64,000 bases of DNA, from the NCBI GenBank assembly GCA_016285075.1, contig JAEEQB010000009.1, forward strand, positions 1 to 64,000. The letters run 5' to 3'. The translations under genes were made by a program, and so were the position numbers. The notes below the pieces were generated by a model. It saw only the letters and a program-made list of their open reading frames with translations, made no database searches and was not told where the DNA came from. This DNA comes from Prevotella sp. (GTDB lineage: Bacteria > Bacteroidota > Bacteroidia > Bacteroidales > Bacteroidaceae). Positions within the stretch are counted from its first letter, which is position 1, and each line of letters opens with the position of its first letter. Below, in pieces: positions 1-8,044 of the stretch.

Positions 1-226
1 AAAGATACTTGTATGGATGCTTCACAATCTCAAATTGCCTTGATGGATTGTTATACTCCAAGAAACTTTTAAATGTCGGAAACTTGTCTAACAATATCTC
101 AATTCTTGGTGTCAGAGAGGTACGTTCCTCCTGCTTTACACAATTCTTGGATAAGCTCTTTGGCTGTGTTGTGTACGGATTCTCGGCGACTATTGTTTGG
201 GGAAATATCTGATCAATGGTTGGCAT
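1..226 (-). CDS. Partial hypothetical gene of the integrative element
   Basis: A reading frame begins at an ATG at 226 and stays open to the left edge, so only about 75 N-terminal residues are visible. It starts MPTIDQIFPQ and overlaps the 3' end of the upstream minus-strand gene by 14 bases, which suggests translational coupling and supports it as a real gene. I recognise no domain. By position, after an excisionase-like gene and a DUF6291-like gene, it could encode a replication or primase-type protein of the element, but that is inference only. The product is cut by the window boundary. Confidence 0.5.
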   Translation of the reverse strand, partial: MPTIDQIFPQTIVAENPYTTQPKSLSKNCVKQEERTSLTPRIEILLDKFPTFKSFLEYNNPSRQFEIVKHPYKYL

Positions 227-575
227 ATATCTTACTCTTATTGTTATCCTTATTCTTATTATTTATGCATGCGTTCGCATCCGTTTGCATGCATTCGTAT
301 GCATCCGAATCTTTCTCCTTTGTCCATCGCATCTTGGCACTTTCGCTGTTTTTCTTGCATTTCTCTTCATAGCTTTTCCTGTCTCGATCTATCTGCTTTT
401 TAAAGGAGATGAACAAGGCCTGCATGGAATTGTCTTTAAATTTTGGCTCTTTCCCAGTGTTGGCATAGTCCAACATTGCTATGATAAACGCTCCAATTTG
501 TTCGTGGGAAAGACACTTGATTGTTTCTATCCAATCCAGGTGGATGAGGATAGCAGGAACTGTTTTCTTCTTCAT
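213..575 (-). CDS. DUF6291-like small protein of a mobile element
   Basis: A 120-residue protein. Its N-terminal 70 residues have the pattern of the DUF6291 family found in phages and integrative elements: an AMLDY segment, then GKEPKF, then a run of the type FKKQIDRDRKSYEEK. The C-terminal 40 residues are low-complexity and rich in Asp, Asn, Ala and Lys, and are encoded by a degenerate short repeat. The start ATG overlaps the stop of the upstream gene by 4 bases (572-575), so the two are probably translated as a unit. Function is unknown; family members are often annotated beside replication genes of mobile elements. Family assignment is from memory of the motif pattern and is moderately sure. 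Confidence 0.6.
   Translation of the reverse strand: MKKKTVPAILIHLDWIETIKCLSHEQIGAFIIAMLDYANTGKEPKFKDNSMQALFISFKKQIDRDRKSYEEKCKKNSESAKMRWTKEKDSDAYECMQTDANACINNKNKDNNKSKIYANH
266..308. repeat. Degenerate 20-bp repeat inside the DUF6291-like gene
   Basis: TGCATGCGTTCG (266-277) recurs as TGCATGCATTCG (286-297), with GCATCCG fragments between and after. It encodes the low-complexity Asp/Ala/Asn-rich tail of the minus-strand protein, so it may be an unstable coding repeat. Confidence 0.6.
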
Positions 576-910
576 ATTGTTTGCGCTTTTTGTGAATTCT
601 GTCTTTGCTTTTCTGTACTTTTATTGCCACAATGCTTCATCCAGTCGTCAATTTCTGACTGGAGAAAAACCAGTGCTTTGCTAATCTTGTGGTGCGGTAT
701 CTGCTTGTCAGATACCCAACCATAGACCGTTTGTTTGACAGGGTGGGATGGGATATAGTCACATAGTTCATCGACATCCATCCAATGTGGTGAGCTACTC
801 TCTTTTTGCCTGTTCAGCAAGCTCTGGGCGGCCTTTTCCAGACCCTCCACTTTCTCAATAAGGTAGGACAATGCACCCGGCATTTCCTCCAATGTTTTTA
901 ATCTTTCCAT
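572..910 (-). CDS. Excisionase-like helix-turn-helix protein
   Basis: The protein has 112 residues from the ATG at 910 (start MERLKTLEEM). An upstream ATG at 952 would add an unlikely hydrophobic tail and is not preferred. The C-terminal half has the usual layout of the small HTH_17/excisionase family: a helix with VDELCDYIP, then TVYGWVSDKQIPHHK, then a small hairpin and DDWMKH. The N-terminal 45 residues look like a short coiled coil. Such proteins of Bacteroidetes elements act as directionality factors or regulators near the integrase, or head the replication module. It heads the leftward gene set and overlaps the next gene by 4 bases. Confidence 0.7.
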   Translation of the reverse strand: MERLKTLEEMPGALSYLIEKVEGLEKAAQSLLNRQKESSSPHWMDVDELCDYIPSHPVKQTVYGWVSDKQIPHHKISKALVFLQSEIDDWMKHCGNKSTEKQRQNSQKAQTI

Positions 911-1190
911 ATAGTTTGTTATCCTTAATAAACGGCTGCAAAAGAACAACAAAAAAAACTAAACAGGTTTTTTGCAGTAGAAAGTGCTTTTTTTAACATT
1001 TCTCGAACTGACAAAAGGCTATAAAAGAATAAGCAAAGCATTGATAAATAGTAAGATATAGTCGTATTGAGTGTATAGATACTTCTTTTAAAAATGAGCT
1101 CAATGATCACAGTTTGAGATATAAGGCTTTGGTACTATGCAATAAAGAGACTCCCCAAATTGAAATATTGACAGATAATTACTAATAAAT
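911..1190. other. Divergent intergenic region of the element
   Basis: About 330 A+T-rich bases separate the leftward small genes from the rightward restriction operon. I see no convincing gene. The rightmost part holds the operon promoter and operator, annotated separately. No good TAnnTTTG box was found for the leftward genes. Confidence 0.5.
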
Positions 1191-1221
1191 TTGGTGATAT
1201 CACATTCTTTTATTATATTTG
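1191..1221 (+). promoter_or_regulatory. Promoter and palindromic operator of the defence operon
   Basis: A Bacteroidetes-type promoter is visible: TTG at 1191-1193 (-33) and TATATTTG at 1214-1221 (-7), 20 bases apart. The perfect 10-bp palindrome GTGATATCAC (1194-1203) directly abuts the -33 element. A protein bound there would block RNA polymerase. The first gene of the operon is an XRE-type regulator, so autorepression as in restriction-modification controller proteins is the simplest reading. Confidence 0.6.
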
Positions 1222-1244
1222 CACTCGATTTTAATTTAATAAAG

Positions 1245-1445
1245 ATGAACGAAAGACCTCTTAATAGGCTTAAAGTGGTTCTTGTGGAGAACCAAAAGAC
1301 GAGCAAATGGTTGGCAGAACAGTTGGGCGTCTCTGCCGTGACAGTCAGCAAGTGGTGTACCAATATGCACCAGCCCGACTTGCAGACATTGGCTAAAATA
1401 GCCGAATTGATAGGGTGCGATAAACGAGAACTTATTACTGAATAG
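1245..1445 (+). CDS. XRE-family regulator heading the restriction operon
   Basis: The protein has 66 residues from the ATG at 1245 (MNERPLNRLK), which lies about 20 bases after the -7 box. It is almost only a Cro/C1-type helix-turn-helix: the recognition part reads LAEQLGVSAVTVSKW, followed by LQTLAKIAELIGC. It ends 2 bases before the first methyltransferase gene. Size, fold and position match controller (C) proteins of restriction-modification systems, which time nuclease expression after methylation. Its likely operator is the palindrome at 1194-1203. The DNA-binding fold is certain; the controller role is inferred. Confidence 0.85.
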   Translation: MNERPLNRLKVVLVENQKTSKWLAEQLGVSAVTVSKWCTNMHQPDLQTLAKIAELIGCDKRELITE

Positions 1446-1447
1446 TC

Positions 1448-2536
1448 ATGCCAAAGAATGGAGTACAGAAAAGACGTGGAAGACTACCTTCAATAGAAGT
1501 GGTTGATCTATTCTGCGGAATTGGTGGATTAAGCTACGGAATGAAATCCGAAGGCTTCAAAATCCTTGCTGGCTTCGATTTGGATTGGACTTGTCAATAT
1601 GCATACGAAACTAACAACGGAGCAAAGTTCATTTATAAAGATATAAGACAGGTTAAGAAGGAAGATGTCATCCCTTTCTACTCAAAGAAATCCATCAAAG
1701 TGTTGGCTGGTTGTGCCCCGTGCCAGCCCTTCTCGTCGTATGCATTTAAGAACAAGAACAAGGACGAAGATAAGTACAATCTACTATATGAATTCGGACG
1801 TCTAGTAAAAGATGTACAACCGGATATTGTGACGATGGAGAATGTTCCTGCTATAGCTTCGTTTAAGTTGAAGTCCGTATTGGCTGATTTTGTAAAATTG
1901 TTACAGGATGAAGGATATCAAGTGAACTATCAAGTCGTTTTTTGTCCCAATTATGGAATACCTCAGACTCGTAAACGTTTGGTGTTGTTGGCATCACGAT
2001 TGGGGAAGATTAATCTGATTCCTCCCACGCATACAAAAAAGAATTATGTCACCGTGCGTGATACCATTGGAAATCTTCCACCATTGGAGGCTGGTGAAAG
2101 TTGTAAAACAGATGCTTTGCACAGATGTCGTGCCTTATCCCCTTTGAATATGCAAAGGATTATGTCAACACCTTATGGTGGTGGTTGGAAAGATTGGCCC
2201 AAAGAACTACAACTTAAATGCCACCAAGAAGAAAGTGGTAAGAGCTTCGGCAGTGTTTATGGACGAATGGTATGGGAAGAGCCTGCCCCAACAATGACTA
2301 CTTTATGCACAGGCATTGGTAATGGTCGTTTTGGACATCCCACTCAAAATAGGGCAATTTCAGCAAGAGAAGCAGCCTTGTTCCAGACATTCCCTATCAC
2401 TTATAAATTTTTTCAAAATGAGCAGGACGTTTCCTTGGTAAAGGCATCGCGCTATATTGGGAATGCTGTCCCACCAAGATTGGGGGAGGTGATAGCTGAA
2501 AGTATTAAGCAACATATACGTAATACTCCATTATGA
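1448..2536 (+). CDS. DNA (cytosine-5) methyltransferase 1
   Basis: A 362-residue enzyme that transfers a methyl group from S-adenosylmethionine to C5 of cytosine in a specific DNA site. All key motifs are present: motif I DLFCGIGG (about residue 20), motif IV with catalytic Cys92 in APCQPF, motif VI MENVP, motif VIII QTRKRL, and motif X GNAVP near the C-terminus. The variable target-recognition part lies at about residues 200-310. It starts 2 bases after the regulator gene and overlaps the next gene by 4 bases. It should protect the host DNA from one or both nuclease modules of the operon. Recognition sequence cannot be read from the sequence. Confidence 0.95.
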   Translation: MPKNGVQKRRGRLPSIEVVDLFCGIGGLSYGMKSEGFKILAGFDLDWTCQYAYETNNGAKFIYKDIRQVKKEDVIPFYSKKSIKVLAGCAPCQPFSSYAFKNKNKDEDKYNLLYEFGRLVKDVQPDIVTMENVPAIASFKLKSVLADFVKLLQDEGYQVNYQVVFCPNYGIPQTRKRLVLLASRLGKINLIPPTHTKKNYVTVRDTIGNLPPLEAGESCKTDALHRCRALSPLNMQRIMSTPYGGGWKDWPKELQLKCHQEESGKSFGSVYGRMVWEEPAPTMTTLCTGIGNGRFGHPTQNRAISAREAALFQTFPITYKFFQNEQDVSLVKASRYIGNAVPPRLGEVIAESIKQHIRNTPL

Positions 2537-4179
2537 AACAATACAATTTTAACATATCATTGAGCATCTTAAACCATCTTGGCAGGAACTTGTATAGAAG
2601 TTTTATGACGGTTCTTGGTGAAGCAATCTCAAATTCTTGGGATGCTGATGCTAATAATGTATATATAACCATAGATCGTGATTCAAAAATACTTATTGTT
2701 CGAGACGATGGTGATGGGATGGATGAAAACGATTTCCAAAACAAGTTCCTGAAAATTGGGTATTCAAAGCGCAAGGACAATAAAACGCATACTATTTTGA
2801 ATCGTCCTTTCATAGGAAGAAAAGGAATTGGTAAATTGGCACTGCTTTCATGTGCGCAAAAAATAACTGTCTTGACAAAAGCTAAAGGGATGTCCATTGT
2901 CGGTGGCGTAATTGATAATTCTGGATTGGATAAGGCGATAAAGGATGACGTGTCATCCACTGATTATAATCTAGGACTACCGCAAGATTCTTTAGTTTCA
3001 AAATATGATGAGAGATTAGGGGCAAAGGGAACCGTAATTTTCTTTGAAGGTCTAAAAGATGGTATTCGCAATCGTATTGAATATATCACTAAATTGGTAG
3101 CCTTGTATTTTCGGTTTTCTTTAAAGGATCCTAGTTTTAATATATATATTAATGAGAAATTAGTCACAATTAAAGAGCTGGATTCTATAAAGGAGAAAAC
3201 GCAATTTGTATGGATATTAAATGCTCTTGATGATCCATATGTTAGTGATGGCGTGTTTAAGAAATCGAAGGAAATCAATATTGCCAATAGCCAAATAAAA
3301 GGTTTTATTGCATCAGTAGAGACTCCTTCTGATTTGAAAATTAAAGGTACGGAAGAAAAAATAAGCATAGACTTATATGTTAATGGACGATTGAGGGAAA
3401 AAGATATTTTACGCCATATACCTACAGCCCGAATAGTTGAAAGTTACCTTTATGGTCAGATTCACTACGATGATTTGGATGATGAAACAGATCGCTTTAC
3501 AAGCAGCAGAGAAGGTGTTGTTCCTGACGATCCTAAGTTCAAAATCTTGTTAGGAGAGTTAGAAAAGATTCTTAAAACGATAATAAATGACTGGGATATA
3601 TGGCGTACAGAAATCAATCAAGATGGTGACTATGAAAATCCCAGATTGACCAAAAAACAGAGGAAATCAAAAGAACTTTTTAATGCTGTTGTTGAAGACT
3701 TCAAACCTTCTAAGGACAATAGTAAAAGTCGAAAAAAAGTTGATGGATGGATAAAAGACATTAGTGAGGATGCAGAATTTAATCTGTCTTCTTATGGTGA
3801 GTGTTTCGTTTCTGAGAATTTGTTGCGTAAATATATAAAAGAAAAGAATATTGTTGTACCTCAGAGTGTTCAAAATAGAATTGATAATGAGTGGAAGCCA
3901 AAAGCAGAAACTGCCAAACAAAATGCAAACATCAATTTCGAAATACGTGAGGATCCTTCTGATTTGTCATATTTGGATATGGATAGCTTGGCTGGCTTGG
4001 CCGATGATGAAACAGATAAGATAAAGAAAGCGTCATTGCGTAGAGATGCAGCAGAATATAAGCCAATAAGAGATGCTATAGCTCATACTTCAAGACTAAC
4101 TTTTATAGCAAAGAGTCGGTTAAACATCACTTATGAAAACATAAAAGCGCGAATTGTTAATTTGCTAAATAAGGCATAA
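2533..4179 (+). CDS. GHKL (MORC/MutL-like) ATPase of a restriction system
   Basis: A 548-residue protein with an N-terminal Hsp90/MutL-type ATPase. The N-box has Glu30, Asn34 and Asp37 (GEAISNSWDADA), the G1 box is DDGDGM (58-63), and the G2 loop is GRKGIGKLA (95-103). The C-terminal half is Lys/Asp-rich and unassigned, perhaps a stalk or DNA-binding part. Comparative work on MutL/MORC homologues (Iyer, Abhiman and Aravind, 2008) described such ATPases linked to methyltransferases and HNH or other nucleases in restriction operons. Here it overlaps methyltransferase 1 by 4 bases and precedes an HNH nuclease, so it probably clamps or translocates DNA for cleavage. Confidence 0.8.
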   Translation: MKQYNFNISLSILNHLGRNLYRSFMTVLGEAISNSWDADANNVYITIDRDSKILIVRDDGDGMDENDFQNKFLKIGYSKRKDNKTHTILNRPFIGRKGIGKLALLSCAQKITVLTKAKGMSIVGGVIDNSGLDKAIKDDVSSTDYNLGLPQDSLVSKYDERLGAKGTVIFFEGLKDGIRNRIEYITKLVALYFRFSLKDPSFNIYINEKLVTIKELDSIKEKTQFVWILNALDDPYVSDGVFKKSKEINIANSQIKGFIASVETPSDLKIKGTEEKISIDLYVNGRLREKDILRHIPTARIVESYLYGQIHYDDLDDETDRFTSSREGVVPDDPKFKILLGELEKILKTIINDWDIWRTEINQDGDYENPRLTKKQRKSKELFNAVVEDFKPSKDNSKSRKKVDGWIKDISEDAEFNLSSYGECFVSENLLRKYIKEKNIVVPQSVQNRIDNEWKPKAETAKQNANINFEIREDPSDLSYLDMDSLAGLADDETDKIKKASLRRDAAEYKPIRDAIAHTSRLTFIAKSRLNITYENIKARIVNLLNKA

Positions 4180-4252
4180 GTATTTATGGGAACTCTATAG
4201 TAATGATTCGCTACTCTGACAGACGAATAGAAACATTATATAACTTTAGGCT

Positions 4253-5032
4253 ATGGCAAGAGATAATTGGACGGAAGAACAGATAACGATAGTACTTTAT
4301 GAGTATTGTCGGAATCCGTTTGGGCAATTCTCTGCAACAAAGCAATTCGTAAAGGAGTTGGGGCAGTTATTAGGCCGCACACCTGGGGCTATAGTTCGTA
4401 AGGTCGGAAATCTTGCCAGTTTTGACCCTCAGATGAAAGCAAGAGGTGTTGGTGGTCTTGGTCATACAGGAAAACTTGATGAAGTTGTATGGAATAGGTA
4501 TTTCGGTCATTGGGACAAACTTGCCTATAACGCAGAGGTGCTAATTGTACAATTGAAGAATAAAGAGTTGGAGCAATCGGTTGACATTGACCTAGAGAAT
4601 CTTCCTGTTGGTAGCGAAAGGACTCAAGAGGTTAAAAGACGCATCAACCAAGACTTCTTTAGAAATACTGTGCTGTCATCTTATGAGAACAGATGCTGCA
4701 TTACGGGAATCAATAATACAAAGTTACTTCATGCTTGTCATATTGTTGGATGGAGTGATGATGAAGCAAACAGAACAAATCCCCAAAATGGTTTATGTTT
4801 GAATGTTCTTTTCCACAAAGCGTATGACGAAAACTTTTTGGGTATTTCTCCCGACTATGAAATATTAGTATCAGACGAGTTCTTTGGAGCAAAATTAGAT
4901 AGTATTGATTCTTCAACAAAGGAGTTCATAAAGAGTATTAATCATAGAAAACTAATAATGCCCAAACGATTCCTGCCAGACAGGGATTTGTTGGCAATTC
5001 ATTTTGATAATTATAGAAATATAAATGCATAG
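4253..5032 (+). CDS. HNH restriction endonuclease
   Basis: A 259-residue protein. The N-terminal about 60 residues (WTEEQI through RTPGAIVRKVGNL) resemble a Myb/SANT-like helical DNA-binding domain. The C-terminal part is an HNH_2-type nuclease: a Cys pair at 148-149, HACHIVGW with His160 and His163, then NGLCLN (Asn179) and FHKAYD (His188). The order His, Asn, His fits a one-metal beta-beta-alpha nuclease. A 73-base gap separates it from the ATPase gene; TAACTTTA at 4241-4248 resembles a promoter box, so partly independent transcription is possible. It overlaps methyltransferase 2 by 8 bases. It is probably the cutting subunit paired with the GHKL ATPase. Confidence 0.85.
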   Translation: MARDNWTEEQITIVLYEYCRNPFGQFSATKQFVKELGQLLGRTPGAIVRKVGNLASFDPQMKARGVGGLGHTGKLDEVVWNRYFGHWDKLAYNAEVLIVQLKNKELEQSVDIDLENLPVGSERTQEVKRRINQDFFRNTVLSSYENRCCITGINNTKLLHACHIVGWSDDEANRTNPQNGLCLNVLFHKAYDENFLGISPDYEILVSDEFFGAKLDSIDSSTKEFIKSINHRKLIMPKRFLPDRDLLAIHFDNYRNINA

Positions 5033-6026
5033 ATTACCAAGACATAATGTTATAAGAGTTTTTGAAGGCTTCGCTGGATATGGTGGAGCTACTTTCGGAC
5101 TAAGACGTTCTGGAGTTCGGCATAGAATTGTTGGATATTCAGAAGTAGATGAAGATGCAATAGAGTTGTACCATTACAATTTCCCTAATGTGCGAAATTT
5201 GGGTGACATAACGAAGCTTGACCCCAACAATAATCGTCAGTGCCCAGATTTTGATTTGTTCACGGGCGGATTCCCATGTCAGCCGTTTTCGACAGTAGGA
5301 AAGAGACAAGGACAAGAGGATGAACGGGGGCGTGGTACTCTTTTTGGAGATATCGTAAGAATATGTGAAGTCAAACAGCCTCAATATATTCTTTTAGAGA
5401 ATGTAAAAGGGTTGTTAACTGGTAAAATGCGTGCAACTTTTGAGATTATTCTTGGTGAATTACATAGAATTGGATACGATACGAGATTTGCAGTGTTAAA
5501 TTCAAAAGATTACGGAGTTCCGCAAACGCGAGAGCGTCTTTGGATATTTGGATATTTAGGACAATTGCCTGAGAATTTTAACTTGGTTCCACCAGAGGAA
5601 CCTTTACAAGGTTATTTGGCAGATTTTTTAGACCCTAATCCTTCTCCAGAATTGTATAAGACGCAAAAACAAATTGCCCGTATTCATGAAATACATCATA
5701 ATGATGTCTTTGATGTGGACGAGCCGTTATGCTATGATATTTATAACCGTAAAATCAGAACAGACAGAATCTGTATGACCGTCACGCCTCCAGAACATAA
5801 TGTTATTCGAATCATTGAACCCATGGTAAATGGTGAAGAACGATTTAGAAAATTATCTTTGGACGAGCATTTCCGTTTAATGGGCTTCCATATGGATGGA
5901 GTAAATAATGAAATACTATTCCCACCTACTCAGAACTATACAAAATTAGGACGAAGAGCAGGAAATGGTTGGGATGTAAATTTAGTTGGCATATTGTTGA
6001 ACCATATATTTTGGCAGTTATTATGA
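5025..6026 (+). CDS. DNA (cytosine-5) methyltransferase 2
   Basis: A 333-residue m5C methyltransferase not closely similar to the first. Motif I is EGFAGYGG (14-21), catalytic Cys85 lies in GGFPCQPF, motif VI is LENVKG, motif VIII PQTRERLW, and motif X reads GNGWDVN, the variant common in Dcm-type enzymes. Two m5C enzymes in one operon are known from LlaJI and BsuMI, where a pair serves a McrBC-like nuclease. The gene overlaps the HNH gene by 8 bases and the McrB-like gene by 4 bases. Its target may differ from that of methyltransferase 1, or the two may each modify one strand of an asymmetric site. Confidence 0.95.
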   Translation: MHRLPRHNVIRVFEGFAGYGGATFGLRRSGVRHRIVGYSEVDEDAIELYHYNFPNVRNLGDITKLDPNNNRQCPDFDLFTGGFPCQPFSTVGKRQGQEDERGRGTLFGDIVRICEVKQPQYILLENVKGLLTGKMRATFEIILGELHRIGYDTRFAVLNSKDYGVPQTRERLWIFGYLGQLPENFNLVPPEEPLQGYLADFLDPNPSPELYKTQKQIARIHEIHHNDVFDVDEPLCYDIYNRKIRTDRICMTVTPPEHNVIRIIEPMVNGEERFRKLSLDEHFRLMGFHMDGVNNEILFPPTQNYTKLGRRAGNGWDVNLVGILLNHIFWQLL

Positions 6027-8038
6027 AAATAGACATTACATCTTTGTGCTTCGGCTTCAAAATTGAGAAAGAAAATGATAGCGGGACTGCAGCTTGGGCT
6101 ACATCAATTGGACAAGCTCCCAAAGGTATCTGTTATATTGATACGGAACGTGATGGGCTTGGAGAAATCGTTTATGGTATGATGTACAAGTCGCATTCAG
6201 ATTTTGAGAATCTTAAGGTACGTGATGTCGCAGGATTGGAAAAAAAGGAAGAGCCAAGGGGTGACAGAGAGCGTATGATGTTTTCTGTCTTCGAGGATGT
6301 ATATGTAAATAATAAGAAAGTTGAAGGTATATATACGTTGTCCTATGAACGTGAAGATTCTACAAGTCATAAGAATAGACTTCATATATGCTACGCCAAA
6401 TATTTGACATATAAAGGGCATTCAAATAAAGAGACTTTAAAAGAGATGGCCAAAGTTCTTGGTTGTAACGAAGATGCCTGTTGGTTTGTTACAGACATTT
6501 CTATAAAAAACCAAAGTAGCTTACATTTTACCGCAATTGTTGTGAATCCAACAAAGTCCATGACTTATGACGACTCTAAAGCAAGAAAACGCGCGTGGGA
6601 GATGTTAGTTCCAGAAATAGATATTAGCATACATGACAACAATACACTTCAACAAATCTACTATGGTGCTCCCGGTACAGGGAAAAGCCACAAGATAAAA
6701 GATGATAAGAGCGTGAAGGAAGCAGATAAAAAGAACATGGTGTTCCGTACCACCTTCCATCCTGATAGCGACTACTCGACATTTGTGGGGGCATACAAAC
6801 CTACCACAACAAAGAGGGCTGTCCGCAATGTGGCTGGTGACATAGTTAAAGATACGAACAAAGAAGATGTGTATGAAGATTGCATCACCTATTCGTTCAT
6901 TCCCCAAGCCTTCCTGCAAGCCTACGTGGCAGCGTGGAATAATCTTGACGACAAAGTGTTCCTTGTCATCGAGGAAATCAACCGAGGCAACTGTGCTCAG
7001 ATATTCGGTGACCTGTTTCAACTGCTTGACAGAGACGATGAAGGGGCATCGGAATACCCTATCATGGCAGACAAAGACATTGCCAAATACCTGAATGGGA
7101 ATGACGAGGAGGGACGGCCTGTGCTGACTAACAAAGACGGCATCAAGGACGGCAAGCTGCGTCTGCCCAAGAACCTGCACATCTGGGCCACGATGAACAC
7201 CAGCGACCAAAGCCTGTTCCCCATCGACTCCGCTTTCAAGCGCCGTTGGGATTGGGTGTATATGCCTATTGCTGATGCAAAGAAAAACTATGTCATCGAG
7301 ATTGACAACGACCAATACGACTGGTGGAGCTTCTTGGAGGCAATCAACGATATCATAGAGAGCACCACCCACTCGGAAGACAAGAAATTAGGCTACTTCT
7401 TTGCAAAAGCCAAAGATGGTAGAATCTCTGTAGAGACATTCGTGAGCAAGGTCATCTTCTATCTGTGGAACGATGTCTTCAAGGACAACGAGACAAACCA
7501 CAAAGCGTTCAAGGACAGCGATGGAGAACTGCTGGCTTTCCGAAAGTTCTTCCACCACGACGGAACGGTTGACACCAACATGGTCATCAAATTCCTACAG
7601 GATCTGGAGGTATATCCTTTTGAAACTTCCGACGATGGCACAGCAATAGTATCCGACACCACTCCCAACACCAAGCGTCAGCGGGATAAGTCGAGATACC
7701 GCGTGAACGGCACAGACAACCTGAACAAAGCCCAAATGACCCGTGAGGCGTTCAGACTATACATTGAGGCTCACCCCGATGCAGACGCACAAACAATAGC
7801 ACAGGCGTGGAACGGACTGGGGCTGAAGGACTATGTGCGCCACCTGGTAGAGACCGAAGCGGAATACAATGCTCGCACCAAAGACTCCACCGACAGCAAC
7901 AAGAGAGCTACGGAGTTTGAACTATCCAACGGCGAGAAGATATACCTTTCGACACAGTTTGGCATAGGCAATATAGGCAAGTTTATGGATGCCGTGAACA
8001 ATGCCGGATGGAATATTAGGATAGAGAACCAAGCCTGA
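6023..8038 (+). CDS. McrB-like AAA+ NTPase of a LlaJI-type restriction enzyme
   Basis: The protein has 671 residues from the ATG at 6023, which overlaps the methyltransferase stop (ATGA). Residues 1-205 form an unassigned N-terminal domain, in the place of the DNA-recognition domain of McrB. The AAA+ core shows Walker A GAPGTGKS (215-222), Walker B with IEEINRG (316-322), and MNTSDQS (391-397), close to the MNTADRS GTP-specificity motif of McrB. Residues about 570-671 form an extra unassigned C-terminal domain. It should drive translocation for the McrC-like nuclease. Base composition jumps within the gene: the line 6361-6420 has 19 G+C of 60, the line 7141-7200 has 35 of 60, so the N-terminal domain may have been exchanged. 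Confidence 0.9.
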   Translation: MKIDITSLCFGFKIEKENDSGTAAWATSIGQAPKGICYIDTERDGLGEIVYGMMYKSHSDFENLKVRDVAGLEKKEEPRGDRERMMFSVFEDVYVNNKKVEGIYTLSYEREDSTSHKNRLHICYAKYLTYKGHSNKETLKEMAKVLGCNEDACWFVTDISIKNQSSLHFTAIVVNPTKSMTYDDSKARKRAWEMLVPEIDISIHDNNTLQQIYYGAPGTGKSHKIKDDKSVKEADKKNMVFRTTFHPDSDYSTFVGAYKPTTTKRAVRNVAGDIVKDTNKEDVYEDCITYSFIPQAFLQAYVAAWNNLDDKVFLVIEEINRGNCAQIFGDLFQLLDRDDEGASEYPIMADKDIAKYLNGNDEEGRPVLTNKDGIKDGKLRLPKNLHIWATMNTSDQSLFPIDSAFKRRWDWVYMPIADAKKNYVIEIDNDQYDWWSFLEAINDIIESTTHSEDKKLGYFFAKAKDGRISVETFVSKVIFYLWNDVFKDNETNHKAFKDSDGELLAFRKFFHHDGTVDTNMVIKFLQDLEVYPFETSDDGTAIVSDTTPNTKRQRDKSRYRVNGTDNLNKAQMTREAFRLYIEAHPDADAQTIAQAWNGLGLKDYVRHLVETEAEYNARTKDSTDSNKRATEFELSNGEKIYLSTQFGIGNIGKFMDAVNNAGWNIRIENQA

Positions 8039-8044
8039 CGAAGC

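Noticed and set aside
1100..1363. 87-codon minus-strand frame overlapping the XRE regulator
   Set aside because: It covers the promoter, operator and regulator gene on the other strand.
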